DNA from: Acinetobacter lwoffii
GTDB lineage: Bacteria; Pseudomonadota; Gammaproteobacteria; Pseudomonadales; Moraxellaceae
Direction of reading: 5' to 3'
NCBI RefSeq assembly: GCF_002321025.1
Contig: NZ_DCLL01000032.1
Coordinates: 1 to 64,000 of the forward strand
DNA: 64,000 nucleotides
Shown here: one piece after another, positions 17,947 to 26,367 of the stretch
Numbering within the stretch: the first letter of the stretch is position 1
How the letters are laid out: each line of letters opens with the position of its first letter
Translations under genes and position numbers: made by a program
Notes under the pieces: model-generated
Told to the model about the DNA's origin: nothing
The model's input: the letters and a program-made list of their open reading frames with translations, nothing else
Databases searched by the model: none

Positions 17947-19842
17947 ATGAACCAGTTAACGAATCTTTCTTCTGAAACCACTCTCTCCGCTCATGAACAG
18001 GAAGCACGCGATTTAACGCGAATTCTGCCTGCCTCACGTAAAGTCTATCTGCAAGGCTCCCGTCCTGATATTCAGGTACCGATGCGGGAGATTTCCTTAA
18101 GTGAAACCCCGACCAGTCTGGGCGGTGAACATAATCCGCCATTAATGGTCTATGACACGTCTGGTGTTTATACTGACCCCGATGTGACGATTGACCTGAA
18201 CAAAGGTCTGCCGAATATTCGTGAAAGCTGGATTGAGCAGCGCAACGATAGTGAAATTCTGGATCAGCTCAGTTCTGAATTTGGCCGCCAGCGTTTACGC
18301 GATATCCGTACCGCTGCGATCCGTTTCGCGCATATTCAAAAACCACGCAAAGCCAAATGCGGCCGCAACATCACCCAGATGCATTATGCCAAGCAAGGCA
18401 TTATCACACCGGAAATGGAATACATTGCCATTCGTGAAAACCTACGTCAACTCGATGGTGTCGATATGCGCCAGCATCCGGGCCAGAATTTTGGTGCAAA
18501 AAACCTGACTGAAATTACGCCAGAATTTGTGCGTCAGGAAGTCGCCGCCGGCCGCGCGATTATTCCGGCCAATATCAATCATCCGGAACTGGAACCGATG
18601 ATCATCGGGCGTAATTTTTTGGTCAAAATCAATGCCAATATTGGTAATTCTGCACTCGGTTCAAGTATCGAAGAAGAAGTCTCGAAAATGACCTGGGCGA
18701 CACGTTGGGGCGCAGATACGATTATGGACCTCTCGACCGGCCAGAATATTCATGAAACCCGTGAATGGATTATCCGCAACTCTCCTGTACCAATTGGAAC
18801 CGTACCGATCTATCAGGCACTGGAAAAAGTCAATGGTGTGGCCGAAGACCTGACCTGGGAGATCTTTAAAGACACCCTGATTGAACAGGCTGAACAAGGT
18901 GTGGACTATTTCACCATTCATGCCGGCGTGCTTTTAAGATATGTACCGCTGACTGCCAACCGTTTGACCGGTATCGTATCGCGTGGCGGTTCGATCATGG
19001 CGCAGTGGTGTCTGGCACATCATCAGGAAAACTTCTTGTATACCCATTTCGATGAAATCTGCGAGATCATGAAAGCTTATGACGTATCGTTTAGTCTCGG
19101 CGATGGCCTACGTCCGGGCTGTGTGCAGGATGCCAATGACGAAGCGCAATTTGCCGAACTTCGAACTTTGGGCGAACTGACCCACCGTGCCTGGGAGCAT
19201 GATGTTCAGGTGATGATTGAAGGCCCGGGCCATGTCCCGATGCATATGATCAAGGAAAATATGGATCTGCAACTGGAAGTCTGTAAAGAAGCACCCTTTT
19301 ATACCTTGGGGCCACTCACCACCGATATCGCACCGGGTTATGACCATATTACTTCGGCAATAGGAGCCGCGATGATTGGCTGGTACGGCACCGCAATGCT
19401 GTGTTATGTGACGCCGAAAGAGCATCTCGGTTTACCCAATAAAAAGGATGTCAAAGACGGCATTATTACCTACAAGATTGCCGCACATGCAGCCGATCTG
19501 GCCAAAGGTCATCCGGGTGCGCAAGCCCGGGATAATGCCCTGTCCAAGGCGCGTTTTGAGTTCCGCTGGGAAGACCAGTTTAACTTGAGTCTGGATCCGG
19601 ACACGGCGCGCAGCATGCATGATGAAACCATGCCGAAAGCCGCGCATAAATCCGCGCACTTTTGTTCCATGTGCGGACCAAAGTTCTGTTCAATGAAGAT
19701 TAGCCAGAATGTTCGTGATTATGCCAGTCAACAGGCCAATCCTGATCAGCCGGCAAGCTCTCAGGCCGAAATTGAAGCCGGCATGAATCAGATGAAAGCC
19801 AGCTTCCACAACTCTGGTCAAAATTTATACCACAAACTATAA
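17947..19842 (+). CDS. thiC: Phosphomethylpyrimidine synthase ThiC
   Basis: 631-residue radical-SAM-like enzyme that rearranges 5-aminoimidazole ribotide to the HMP-phosphate pyrimidine of thiamine. The [4Fe-4S] cysteines lie in CSMCGPKFC near the C terminus (about 577-585), the noncanonical C-X2-C-X4-C of this family. The N-terminal domain and the TIM barrel with DLSTGQNIHETR, FTIHAGVL and IEGPGHVPMHM are intact. Length matches E. coli ThiC. Start ATG has AAGGA about 9 bp upstream. Expression should be set by the TPP riboswitch ahead of it. Confidence 0.98.
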   Translation: MNQLTNLSSETTLSAHEQEARDLTRILPASRKVYLQGSRPDIQVPMREISLSETPTSLGGEHNPPLMVYDTSGVYTDPDVTIDLNKGLPNIRESWIEQRNDSEILDQLSSEFGRQRLRDIRTAAIRFAHIQKPRKAKCGRNITQMHYAKQGIITPEMEYIAIRENLRQLDGVDMRQHPGQNFGAKNLTEITPEFVRQEVAAGRAIIPANINHPELEPMIIGRNFLVKINANIGNSALGSSIEEEVSKMTWATRWGADTIMDLSTGQNIHETREWIIRNSPVPIGTVPIYQALEKVNGVAEDLTWEIFKDTLIEQAEQGVDYFTIHAGVLLRYVPLTANRLTGIVSRGGSIMAQWCLAHHQENFLYTHFDEICEIMKAYDVSFSLGDGLRPGCVQDANDEAQFAELRTLGELTHRAWEHDVQVMIEGPGHVPMHMIKENMDLQLEVCKEAPFYTLGPLTTDIAPGYDHITSAIGAAMIGWYGTAMLCYVTPKEHLGLPNKKDVKDGIITYKIAAHAADLAKGHPGAQARDNALSKARFEFRWEDQFNLSLDPDTARSMHDETMPKAAHKSAHFCSMCGPKFCSMKISQNVRDYASQQANPDQPASSQAEIEAGMNQMKASFHNSGQNLYHKL

Positions 19843-19875
19843 AACTGTAAAAAAAACAGTTGTCTTCAAAAAAAA

Positions 19876-19915
19876 CTCAGATAGGATGAAAATAAATCAA
19901 TTCATTCTATCTGAG
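19876..19915. repeat. 15-bp hairpin over the nudF translation start region
   Basis: The arm at 19876-19890 (CTCAGATAGGATGAA) pairs with 19901-19915 (TTCATTCTATCTGAG) through 15 pairs including one G.U, loop 10 nt. Preceded by an A-run, it would look like a terminator for minus-strand transcription, but no minus-strand gene exists nearby. On the plus mRNA it ends 3 nt before ATG 19919 and contains ATG 19886. Confidence 0.8.
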
Positions 19916-19918
19916 CAT

Positions 19919-20554
19919 ATGAATATTATTAAACAGGCCTCTTATAATAAAAAAGACTTTAGCGTAGAGGCACGTGAGTTCTTGTACCAGGGATTTATTC
20001 AGGTAGAAAAAGTCAGCCTGAAACATCGTTTATTTAATCAGGAAAGCTCAACCCCTATTTTGCAACGTGAGCTGATTCATCGGCCAGAAGCAGCGGGTGT
20101 GCTGATGTACAATCATCAACAGCAGAAATTCGGCCTGATCGAACAGTTCCGGATTGGCGGACTGGATGATATCGACTCTCCTTGGCAACTCGAAGTAATT
20201 GCTGGCGTTCTGGATGGCGATGAAGCGCCTGAAACATGCATCCGTCGCGAAGCACTCGAAGAATCAGGCTGTACCCTGGATGAGCTGCAGCACATTTTCA
20301 GCTTCTATCCGTCCGCCGGGGCATGTTCCGAATTATTTCATTTATATGTGGCGCAGACCGAATTGCCTGAACAGGGCGGTATTTTTGGCATGCCGGATGA
20401 AGGTGAAAATATCCAGCTGCATATTCTGGATTATGCTGATATTCCGTCCTTGCTCACGAATGGTCGCTTAAGAAATGCACCTGTCATTATGGCCTTGCAA
20501 TGGTTGCAACAACATATTCATACTGCAGGAATATGTCTAAGGGGAAAGACATGA
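19919..20554 (+). CDS. nudF: ADP-ribose pyrophosphatase NudF (Nudix)
   Basis: About 211 residues from ATG 19919, or 222 if ATG 19886 is used. Nudix hydrolase that splits ADP-ribose to AMP and ribose 5-phosphate. The Nudix box runs from GVLDGDE through REALEESGC, with the metal-binding RE..EE intact. The preceding IEQFRIGG...PWQLEVIAGVLD is typical of the NudF subfamily. ATG 19886 lies inside a 15-bp hairpin, so the downstream ATG seems more likely; neither has a strong Shine-Dalgarno. The stop overlaps the cpdA start (ATGA), and nudF-cpdA linkage is conserved in gammaproteobacteria. Confidence 0.92.
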   Translation: MNIIKQASYNKKDFSVEAREFLYQGFIQVEKVSLKHRLFNQESSTPILQRELIHRPEAAGVLMYNHQQQKFGLIEQFRIGGLDDIDSPWQLEVIAGVLDGDEAPETCIRREALEESGCTLDELQHIFSFYPSAGACSELFHLYVAQTELPEQGGIFGMPDEGENIQLHILDYADIPSLLTNGRLRNAPVIMALQWLQQHIHTAGICLRGKT

Positions 20555-21363
20555 GTTTTCAGCAGTCAAGCATAAACACACAGCCAGATTGGACCATTAT
20601 CCAGATTTCTGATACCCATTTGATGGATCGGGAAGAGCTGGAATTTGCCCGGATGAATCCCGAGCAGAGTTTTCACGAGGTGATGCAGCAGATCCAACAG
20701 CGCTTTCCCCAAATGGATGCACTGATTCATACCGGTGATCTGGCACAGGTGCCGGTCGAGCAGACTTATCAACGCTATTTAGCATTTGTCCAGTCTTTAA
20801 ACGTGCCGTATTATCAGATTCCAGGTAACCATGACGATTCTCGGGTGTTCCCTTTTTACCAGCATGCGAATCAGGTACATGCCATTCATTTTGGCACCTG
20901 GACCATGATCCTGTTAAATAGTGCCGTTCAAGGCAAGATCGATGGCTGGGTGGAACAAGCTCAACTCGATCAATTGGACCAATTATTGCTTGAATTTAAG
21001 CATCAGCATGTCATTGTCGCTTGCCATCATCATCCTTTTGCGATGAAATCGCACTGGATTGATCAGCACCGGCTGAAAAATGCTGAAGATTTGAAAGATG
21101 TACTGGCTCGGCATCATAATATCAAGCTGGTTCTGTTTGGTCATGTGCATCAGGATTCCTGCAACGAATGGCATGGCATCTACTTTTTATCCACGCCATC
21201 GACCAGTGTGCAGTTTAAACCTAAAAGTGAAGATTTCGCGCTAGATCAGGCGGCACCAGGTTATCGTGTATTACATTTGCAACAAAATGGTGAGTTTGAT
21301 ACCTATATTGAACGGGTGGCATTGAGCCAGCAAAATATTAATACCGAAATTTCAGGTTATTAA
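20551..21363 (+). CDS. cpdA: 3',5'-cyclic-AMP phosphodiesterase CpdA
   Basis: 270-residue class III metallophosphoesterase that hydrolyses cAMP. Metal-site motifs in order: D-X-H in ISDTHL, HTGDLAQ, GNHDDSR, then CHHHPF and the FGHVHQD motif. The start at 20551 is preferred because AAGGGGA precedes it and ATGA overlaps the nudF stop; the reading frame is open for 17 more codons upstream, but those run through nudF. Compared with E. coli, yqiB, yqiA and parE are absent around it. Confidence 0.93.
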   Translation: MSFQQSSINTQPDWTIIQISDTHLMDREELEFARMNPEQSFHEVMQQIQQRFPQMDALIHTGDLAQVPVEQTYQRYLAFVQSLNVPYYQIPGNHDDSRVFPFYQHANQVHAIHFGTWTMILLNSAVQGKIDGWVEQAQLDQLDQLLLEFKHQHVIVACHHHPFAMKSHWIDQHRLKNAEDLKDVLARHHNIKLVLFGHVHQDSCNEWHGIYFLSTPSTSVQFKPKSEDFALDQAAPGYRVLHLQQNGEFDTYIERVALSQQNINTEISGY

Positions 21364-21573
21364 CTTTTCAATTTGTTTTTTTTGCATTACTTTATTGCAA
21401 CCAAAGGAAATGTGATATGCATAGTCCAGACATCAAAGACTATCAATAAGCATAAAAAGTCTATATGATGACGGCCCCCATAGGAGGATAATCTTTCTAC
21501 AGGGTGGATAAAAAACTGCATATCACCATATTTTTTGCGTAGCAATCATACGCATAGATGAGGAATGCCCTAA
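21364..21573. promoter_or_regulatory. dksA leader region
   Basis: 210 bp without a gene. A small inverted repeat TGCGTA (21536-21541)/TACGCA (21549-21554) lies just before the dksA ribosome-binding site GAGGA. An isolated TAGGAGG at about 21481 is not followed by a start codon at usable distance. No confident promoter is read. Confidence 0.3.
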
Positions 21574-22101
21574 ATGGCGAATGACAACCAAAATCAAGTC
21601 TTAGACAATCAAACTGATGTTGTAGAAGAGAAAGCTGCAAAGCGCGTACGCAAATCTAAGCCTAAAACGACTGACGGTGGTTCTACTGCTAGCTTATTTG
21701 GTATTGAACCTTATCAACCTAAAAAAAATGAAGAATACATGTCTGAAGGTCAGCTTCAGCATTTCCGCCAAATCTTGCTGGCTTGGAAAGCTGAGTTGAT
21801 GTCAGAAGTGGATCGTACCCTGAATACGATGCAAGACGAAAATACTGCTCTTCCAGATGTGAATGACCGTGCGACTCAGGAAGAAGAGTTTGCGATTGAG
21901 TTACGTACCCGTGACCGTGAACGTAAACTGATTCGTAAAATCGAACAGTCGATCGAAGCAATCCAGAATGATGACTATGGTTTCTGTGAAACTTGTGGTA
22001 TCGAGATTGGCTTGCGTCGTTTAGAAGCACGTCCAACGGCTACTTTATGTATTGACTGCAAAACCCTTGCAGAGATCAAAGAGAAGCAAAATAACGGTTA
22101 A
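21574..22101 (+). CDS. dksA: RNA polymerase-binding transcription factor DksA
   Basis: 175-residue coiled-coil factor that enters the RNA polymerase secondary channel and works with (p)ppGpp to reset rRNA and amino-acid promoters. The central coiled coil has the tip DVNDRATQEEEF, carrying the functional Asp/Ala tip (DxxDxA). The four-cysteine zinc finger is CETC...CIDC near the C terminus. It is about 24 residues longer than E. coli DksA at the N terminus, with a Lys/Arg-rich stretch (AAKRVRKSKPK). It is followed closely by gluQ, as in E. coli. Confidence 0.97.
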   Translation: MANDNQNQVLDNQTDVVEEKAAKRVRKSKPKTTDGGSTASLFGIEPYQPKKNEEYMSEGQLQHFRQILLAWKAELMSEVDRTLNTMQDENTALPDVNDRATQEEEFAIELRTRDRERKLIRKIEQSIEAIQNDDYGFCETCGIEIGLRRLEARPTATLCIDCKTLAEIKEKQNNG

Positions 22102-22128
22102 GCATGTCGTTAAGTAATCCCTCCCTGC

Positions 22129-22151
22129 CCCTCCCTTTAATAAAGGGAGGG
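22129..22151 (+). repeat. GC-rich hairpin masking the gluQ ribosome-binding site
   Basis: A perfect 10-bp stem: CCCTCCCTTT (22129-22138) pairs with AAAGGGAGGG (22142-22151), loop AAT. A second CCCTCCC copy precedes it at 22119-22125. The 3' arm contains GGGAGG, an ideal Shine-Dalgarno about 9-10 nt before GTG 22161. Confidence 0.8.
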
Positions 22152-22160
22152 AAAGCTGAA

Positions 22161-23024
22161 GTGAATTACGTGGGTCGGTTCGCGCCATCGCCAACCGGCC
22201 CTTTGCATTTTGGCTCCCTCATTACCGCAGTTGCCAGTTACTGCGATGCCAAAGCCAATCAAGGCACATGGCTGGTCCGGATTGAAGACACCGATATTCC
22301 CCGCATTTATCCCGGCAGCGAAGAGCATATCCTGCGTGCCATGGATGCCTTTCAGCTTGAACCTGATGCCGAAATCATTTTCCAGAAAGACCGTTTAGAT
22401 ATTTACGAAGACGTCATCCAGCAATTACGTCAGCAAGACCTAGTCTATGCCTGTCAATGTACCCGTAAAATGCTCGGTTCCAACCATATCTATCAGGATA
22501 CCTGCCGCAACTTGGGTCTGGCTTTTGAGCATCAGGCCATCCGTTTAAAAGTTGAAGATGTTGAAATCTGTTTTGAAGACCGGCTGCAAGGTCAGCACTG
22601 TTCAGAACTGAAAAAAGATCTGGGCGATTTTGTCTTAAAACGTCGTGACGGCATTATGAATTACCAGCTGGCTGTAGTAGTCGATGACTATCTGCAAGGT
22701 ATGACTCATGCGGTACGTGGGGCTGATCTTTTAGATAATACCGAACGACAAATCTATTTGGGACAGTTACTCGGTTATCCGCAGCTGAGCTATATGCATC
22801 TGCCGCTGGCAATGAATGATCAGGGACAAAAACTGTCGAAACAAAATCTGGCCCAAGCACTGGATTTAACTCAGGCACCCCAATTATTAAAACAGGCACT
22901 TCAGGCTTTGCATCAGGCTGAAGTTGATTTGGACACTCCCGATCGGATGCTGCAACAGGCGGTAGTACAATGGGACATTGAGCGGATTCCACATACAACT
23001 GAGCTACAAGGTCACTATTTATAA
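22161..23024 (+). CDS. gluQ: Glutamyl-Q tRNA(Asp) synthetase
   Basis: 287 residues from GTG 22161, or 306 from ATG 22104. GluQ is a GluRS paralogue lacking the anticodon-binding half. It activates glutamate and attaches it to queuosine at position 34 of tRNA-Asp. The class I motif is GPLHFGSL (HIGH-like) near the start, and the KMSKS-like motif is KLSKQ. Cysteines for the zinc site lie in YACQCTRK...DTCR. GTG 22161 starts directly before NYVGRFAPSPTG, the usual beginning of family members, while the 19 extra codons are mostly encoded by the hairpin repeat. Linked to dksA as in E. coli. Confidence 0.92.
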   Translation: MNYVGRFAPSPTGPLHFGSLITAVASYCDAKANQGTWLVRIEDTDIPRIYPGSEEHILRAMDAFQLEPDAEIIFQKDRLDIYEDVIQQLRQQDLVYACQCTRKMLGSNHIYQDTCRNLGLAFEHQAIRLKVEDVEICFEDRLQGQHCSELKKDLGDFVLKRRDGIMNYQLAVVVDDYLQGMTHAVRGADLLDNTERQIYLGQLLGYPQLSYMHLPLAMNDQGQKLSKQNLAQALDLTQAPQLLKQALQALHQAEVDLDTPDRMLQQAVVQWDIERIPHTTELQGHYL

Positions 23025-23081
23025 AAACAGCTTTTCACTTAAGCTAGACTTCTACAATGAAAAATAGATAGGAAGAAGAGT

Positions 23082-23342
23082 ATGTTTTTTATTTTTGGCG
23101 TCGGCCCTAAAACCAAAACCATTGAGAAAAGCCAGTTTCTGTGTCCGGTCTGCCGTACTCATTCGGGCTATGAGCTAAAACAGCAGCGTAATTATTTTTC
23201 TTTATTTTTTATACCCTTGATTCCACTTTCCAAGCCTAAATCTGCTTTTGTGACCTGTTCCAATTGTGGAACCGCAATGCCGAGCACAGTACTGGACCAT
23301 GCTCAGCCAGAGCCAGGACGAAACTCCAATCTAGAAGCTTGA
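23082..23342 (+). CDS. Small zinc-ribbon protein (zinc-ribbon_15 like)
   Basis: 86 residues with two Cys pairs, CPVC (about residues 21-24) and CSNC (about 59-62), around a hydrophobic stretch SLFFIPLIPLSKP. This resembles short zinc-ribbon proteins found widely in proteobacteria; function is unknown. GGAAGAAGAG before ATG is a good ribosome-binding site. The last 12 bp overlap the convergent ftsW gene. A binding or membrane-proximal role cannot be told from sequence. Confidence 0.75.
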   Translation: MFFIFGVGPKTKTIEKSQFLCPVCRTHSGYELKQQRNYFSLFFIPLIPLSKPKSAFVTCSNCGTAMPSTVLDHAQPEPGRNSNLEA

Positions 23343-24527
23343 TTCTTCGCGGCTTGGATTGACCTGACGCGTGGTCGAATCAATTTTCAGAATCAGACTG
23401 ATCATGACCGCACAGATAATCAGGGATGAACCGCCATAACTAATAAATGGCAAGGTCAAACCCTTGGTCGGCAACATGCCCATATTCATACCGGCATTCA
23501 CCAGAATCTGTAACAGGAAAATGATACTGATGCCATAAGCCAGATAGCCGGCACGCAAATATTGATGCTGCAAGGCGCGGTGTCCAATGCGGATACAGCA
23601 AACCAGCATGGTGAAGGACAAGATCAGGATGGTTGAAATGCCTAAAAAGCCAAATTCTTCACCCAAAATTGCCAGCATGAAATCGGTATGCGCCTCAGGC
23701 AAATAAGACATTTTCTGGATACTATGCCCCAAGCCTACCCCTGCCCATTCCCCACGGCCAAAGGCCATAAGGGCATTAGAGAGCTGATAACCGGTGCCTA
23801 AGGGATCTTCCCAAGGATTCGAAAAAGACAGCAGACGTTGCAGACGATACGGTTCCAACAGAATCGCGGCAGCAAATGCGCCGACCAAGGTCATAAAAGC
23901 CACACCGAACTGAATCCACGGCGCACCCGCCAGAAAGAACACGCCAAGCATGGTTAAGGTAATTACCACGGTTGCACCCAAGTCAGGCTCGAGAATAATC
24001 AAACCGACGGTAGCACCCATGATGGCACTTAAACGGACCAGACCCTTGATATTATTCCGTACTTCTTCCGCACGGCGCACCACGTAGTCTGCAGTAAAAA
24101 TTGCCATCATCACTTTGGCGACTTCCGAAGCCTGTAAGGTAAAGCCTGCGATCCGAATCCAGCGTTTGGAACCATTGACTTCCGTCCCGACAAATAGCAC
24201 GGCCACCAAAAGTACGATGGTAATAATCCACAAAAAGAAAGTGTTATTAAACCAGACTTTTAAGGGGATTTTATAAGCCAGAAAAGCTGCTACGGCAGCG
24301 ACAAAAATCGAAATCCCATGTCGGCTAATATAGTGAAACGGATTTTCATGCATACGTTCTGCATAGGGCATCGAGGCCGATGCCACCATGATCGAACCAA
24401 TGCAGAGCAAAGCCAACACACAGAAAATCAATACATTCCGTGGATTCACTTCAGCAGGTATTCTAGGTATCCACTGCGTATAAAATTGATTTAATTTATT
24501 GATCGTAGTCTGAGCAAACCCAGCCAT
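23331..24527 (-). CDS. ftsW: FtsW, septal peptidoglycan glycosyltransferase
   Basis: 398-residue SEDS-family polytopic membrane protein that polymerises lipid II at the division site with FtsI. About ten helices are visible. Signatures include AEVAKVMMAIFTADY, ILEPDLGATVVI, GRGEWAGVGLGHSIQK, LPEAHTDFMLAILGEEFGF and LPTKGLTLPFISYGGSS. It lies 20 bp after murD, and this pair is detached from the rest of a dcw cluster here: no mraY or murG is visible nearby. Confidence 0.96.
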   Translation of the reverse strand: MAGFAQTTINKLNQFYTQWIPRIPAEVNPRNVLIFCVLALLCIGSIMVASASMPYAERMHENPFHYISRHGISIFVAAVAAFLAYKIPLKVWFNNTFFLWIITIVLLVAVLFVGTEVNGSKRWIRIAGFTLQASEVAKVMMAIFTADYVVRRAEEVRNNIKGLVRLSAIMGATVGLIILEPDLGATVVITLTMLGVFFLAGAPWIQFGVAFMTLVGAFAAAILLEPYRLQRLLSFSNPWEDPLGTGYQLSNALMAFGRGEWAGVGLGHSIQKMSYLPEAHTDFMLAILGEEFGFLGISTILILSFTMLVCCIRIGHRALQHQYLRAGYLAYGISIIFLLQILVNAGMNMGMLPTKGLTLPFISYGGSSLIICAVMISLILKIDSTTRQVNPSREESSF

Positions 24528-24547
24528 ATCACGAATCCTTGTTATTC

Positions 24548-25894
24548 TTAATTGAGTTCATTCACATACGCAACAAACTTGCGACCACGCTCAGGATAAC
24601 CCGAGAACATATCAAAACTTGCGCATGCAGGAGACAATAGCACGACATCATGTGCCTGAGTGTGCTTTTGGCAGATTTCTACTGCCTGCTGCAAGCTGTC
24701 CGCATGAATCAGTTCAGTCGTACCCGCAATCGCTGCTTCAATGACGGGACGATCTTCACCGATTAATACCGCTACTTTGGCATATTTGCTTAATGATTCA
24801 CGCAAGGCTTTAAAGTCCTGCCCTTTGCCCTGACCACCGAGAATAATCGCGACTTTACCGCCTTGGGCTTCAATGGCCATGCCGAGACCGTCCAGTGCTG
24901 CCAAGGTTGCACCGATGTTGGTGCCTTTGGAGTCGTTATAATAACGTACGCCCTGCACTGCTTTGACAAATTCGCAGCGATGTTCCAGACCTTTGAAAGT
25001 TTTTAAAGTGTTTAGCATGCTGTCCAATGGCAAACCAATCGCTTCACCGAGTGCCAGACAAGCCAGGGCATTGGCAACATTATGCGTGCCCTGCATATAC
25101 ATCTCGGTACTTTTTAACAGACGTTCACGACCACGCGCCAACCAGATGCCACCATCGGTATCTTTAAGGATCCCGTACTGGTTCATATCGGGTGCATTCA
25201 GGCCAAAACTTTGCATCGGCGTCACATCTGGCACCAAAGGACGGGTCAAAGAATCATCCCGGTTATACACCACTTTTTTCACACCCTGAAAAATCCGGTG
25301 CTTGGCGGTGTGATAGCCCATCATATCGCCATGCCGATCCAGATGATCTTCACTCATGTTCAGTACCACCGCCACTTCAGCCGCCAGATTTGAAGTAGTT
25401 TCCAGCTGAAAACTGGATAATTCTAAAATATAGAATTCAGGATCATCTTTGGTTAAATCCAGTGCAGGACGGCCCAGATTGCCACCGACGGCGACTTTTT
25501 TGCCAGCATCGGCTGCCATTAAGCCAATCAAAGTGGTCACTGTACTTTTGGCATTGGAACCGGTAATCGCGACAATGGGCTTATCCGTAGCACGGCGTAA
25601 AATCTGGATTTCACTCACCACAGGAATACCCTGCGCCATCGCCGCCTGAATTTCTGGCAATTTTGGATCCAGTCCCGGACTGATCACGATTTCTTCAGCA
25701 GACAGCAACAGCTCGGCATCAAACTGGCCGAAACTGGTCTGGACTTCGGCCGGAATCTGGTCATGTCCCGGGGGGGTGGCTCTAGAATCCGTTACTGCAA
25801 CGCGGTAGCCCTGGTCATGTAAGAAATTGACTGCTGCAACACCTGATATTCCGAGTCCTGCAACGACTTTTAACCCACCACGTTGTATTAACAT
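24548..25894 (-). CDS. murD: UDP-N-acetylmuramoylalanine--D-glutamate ligase
   Basis: 448-residue cytoplasmic Mur ligase adding D-glutamate to UDP-MurNAc-L-Ala. An N-terminal Rossmann domain (VVAGLGISGVAAVNFL) is followed by the ATP-binding loop AITGSNAKSTVTTLIG and a C-terminal ligase domain with YYNDSKGTNIGATLAAL and VVLLSPACASFDMF. The catalytic region ELSSFQLETT is intact. The ATG at 25894 is chosen over an open extension to 25942 because GGGGCG precedes it and MLIQRGGLKVVAGLG matches the usual N terminus. First gene of murD-ftsW. Confidence 0.96.
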   Translation of the reverse strand: MLIQRGGLKVVAGLGISGVAAVNFLHDQGYRVAVTDSRATPPGHDQIPAEVQTSFGQFDAELLLSAEEIVISPGLDPKLPEIQAAMAQGIPVVSEIQILRRATDKPIVAITGSNAKSTVTTLIGLMAADAGKKVAVGGNLGRPALDLTKDDPEFYILELSSFQLETTSNLAAEVAVVLNMSEDHLDRHGDMMGYHTAKHRIFQGVKKVVYNRDDSLTRPLVPDVTPMQSFGLNAPDMNQYGILKDTDGGIWLARGRERLLKSTEMYMQGTHNVANALACLALGEAIGLPLDSMLNTLKTFKGLEHRCEFVKAVQGVRYYNDSKGTNIGATLAALDGLGMAIEAQGGKVAIILGGQGKGQDFKALRESLSKYAKVAVLIGEDRPVIEAAIAGTTELIHADSLQQAVEICQKHTQAHDVVLLSPACASFDMFSGYPERGRKFVAYVNELN

Positions 25895-26004
25895 TTTCGC
25901 CCCATATTTTGGTCTATTTTGAAACTGACGAAATGGTAGCACTTTGCTGTTTTGAATGCCTTTTCTGATTGGCTTTTCTGCACATTTTTTTTGTGTCCAT
26001 GCGT

Positions 26005-26034
26005 AAAAAAACCGTCATGATCATGACGGTTTTT
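26005..26034 (-). terminator. Terminator of the feoA-feoB operon
   Basis: Palindromic stem ACCGTC/GACGGT (26011-26016 with 26025-26030) with a self-complementary loop ATGATCAT is flanked by A and T runs. It lies about 25 bp downstream of the Cys-rich ORF on the minus strand. Confidence 0.8.
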
Positions 26035-26056
26035 GAAATTTGGCCAGAAAAGGAAA

Positions 26057-26308
26057 TTATTTCCATTTCACCGCTTGTTGAGCCGGCTTTTCTTCTACAC
26101 TTTTTTCTGAAACCGGACAGGCACAGTTGCCACCACAGCCTGCTGCCATACCCGGTTGCAGCCATTTGGCCAGACGCTGCCAGCCCTTGGCTGCACAGGC
26201 ATCAGACAGCTTCTGGAAGACTGAGTTAGAGGTGTTCGGAAACACCTTTTTGAATACGACCAGCATGCTCCAAAGCACCAGTGCTGTCACAATTAGAATT
26301 TCAATCAT
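26057..26308 (-). CDS. Small FeoB-associated Cys-rich membrane protein
   Basis: 83 residues: an N-terminal membrane helix (about 3-20, IEILIVTALVLWSMLVVF), a basic amphipathic stretch, then the Cys-rich GCGGNCACPV. This layout resembles FeoB-associated Cys-rich proteins, small partners sometimes encoded after feoB. Assignment is by layout and position, not alignment. It is the third gene of feoA-feoB on the minus strand, 60 bp after feoB, with GGGAG ahead of the ATG. A role in ferrous-iron handling is inferred from context. Two other reading frames in this stretch are shadows. Confidence 0.7.
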   Translation of the reverse strand: MIEILIVTALVLWSMLVVFKKVFPNTSNSVFQKLSDACAAKGWQRLAKWLQPGMAAGCGGNCACPVSEKSVEEKPAQQAVKWK

Positions 26309-26367
26309 CTCAATCTCCCATACATATACAATGCAGCAAATTCAATTTGCCAAGGCCAAGTTGAGAT

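Noticed and set aside
21481..21545. Short GTG-started reading frame in the dksA leader as an upstream peptide
   Set aside because: The strong TAGGAGG is too far from the GTG (about 18 nt), and the 12-codon frame shows no conserved feature.
25914..26229. Open frames on both strands around the feoB-downstream region
   Set aside because: They overlap the Cys-rich membrane protein and the terminator at 26005-26034, and their translations lack recognisable motifs.
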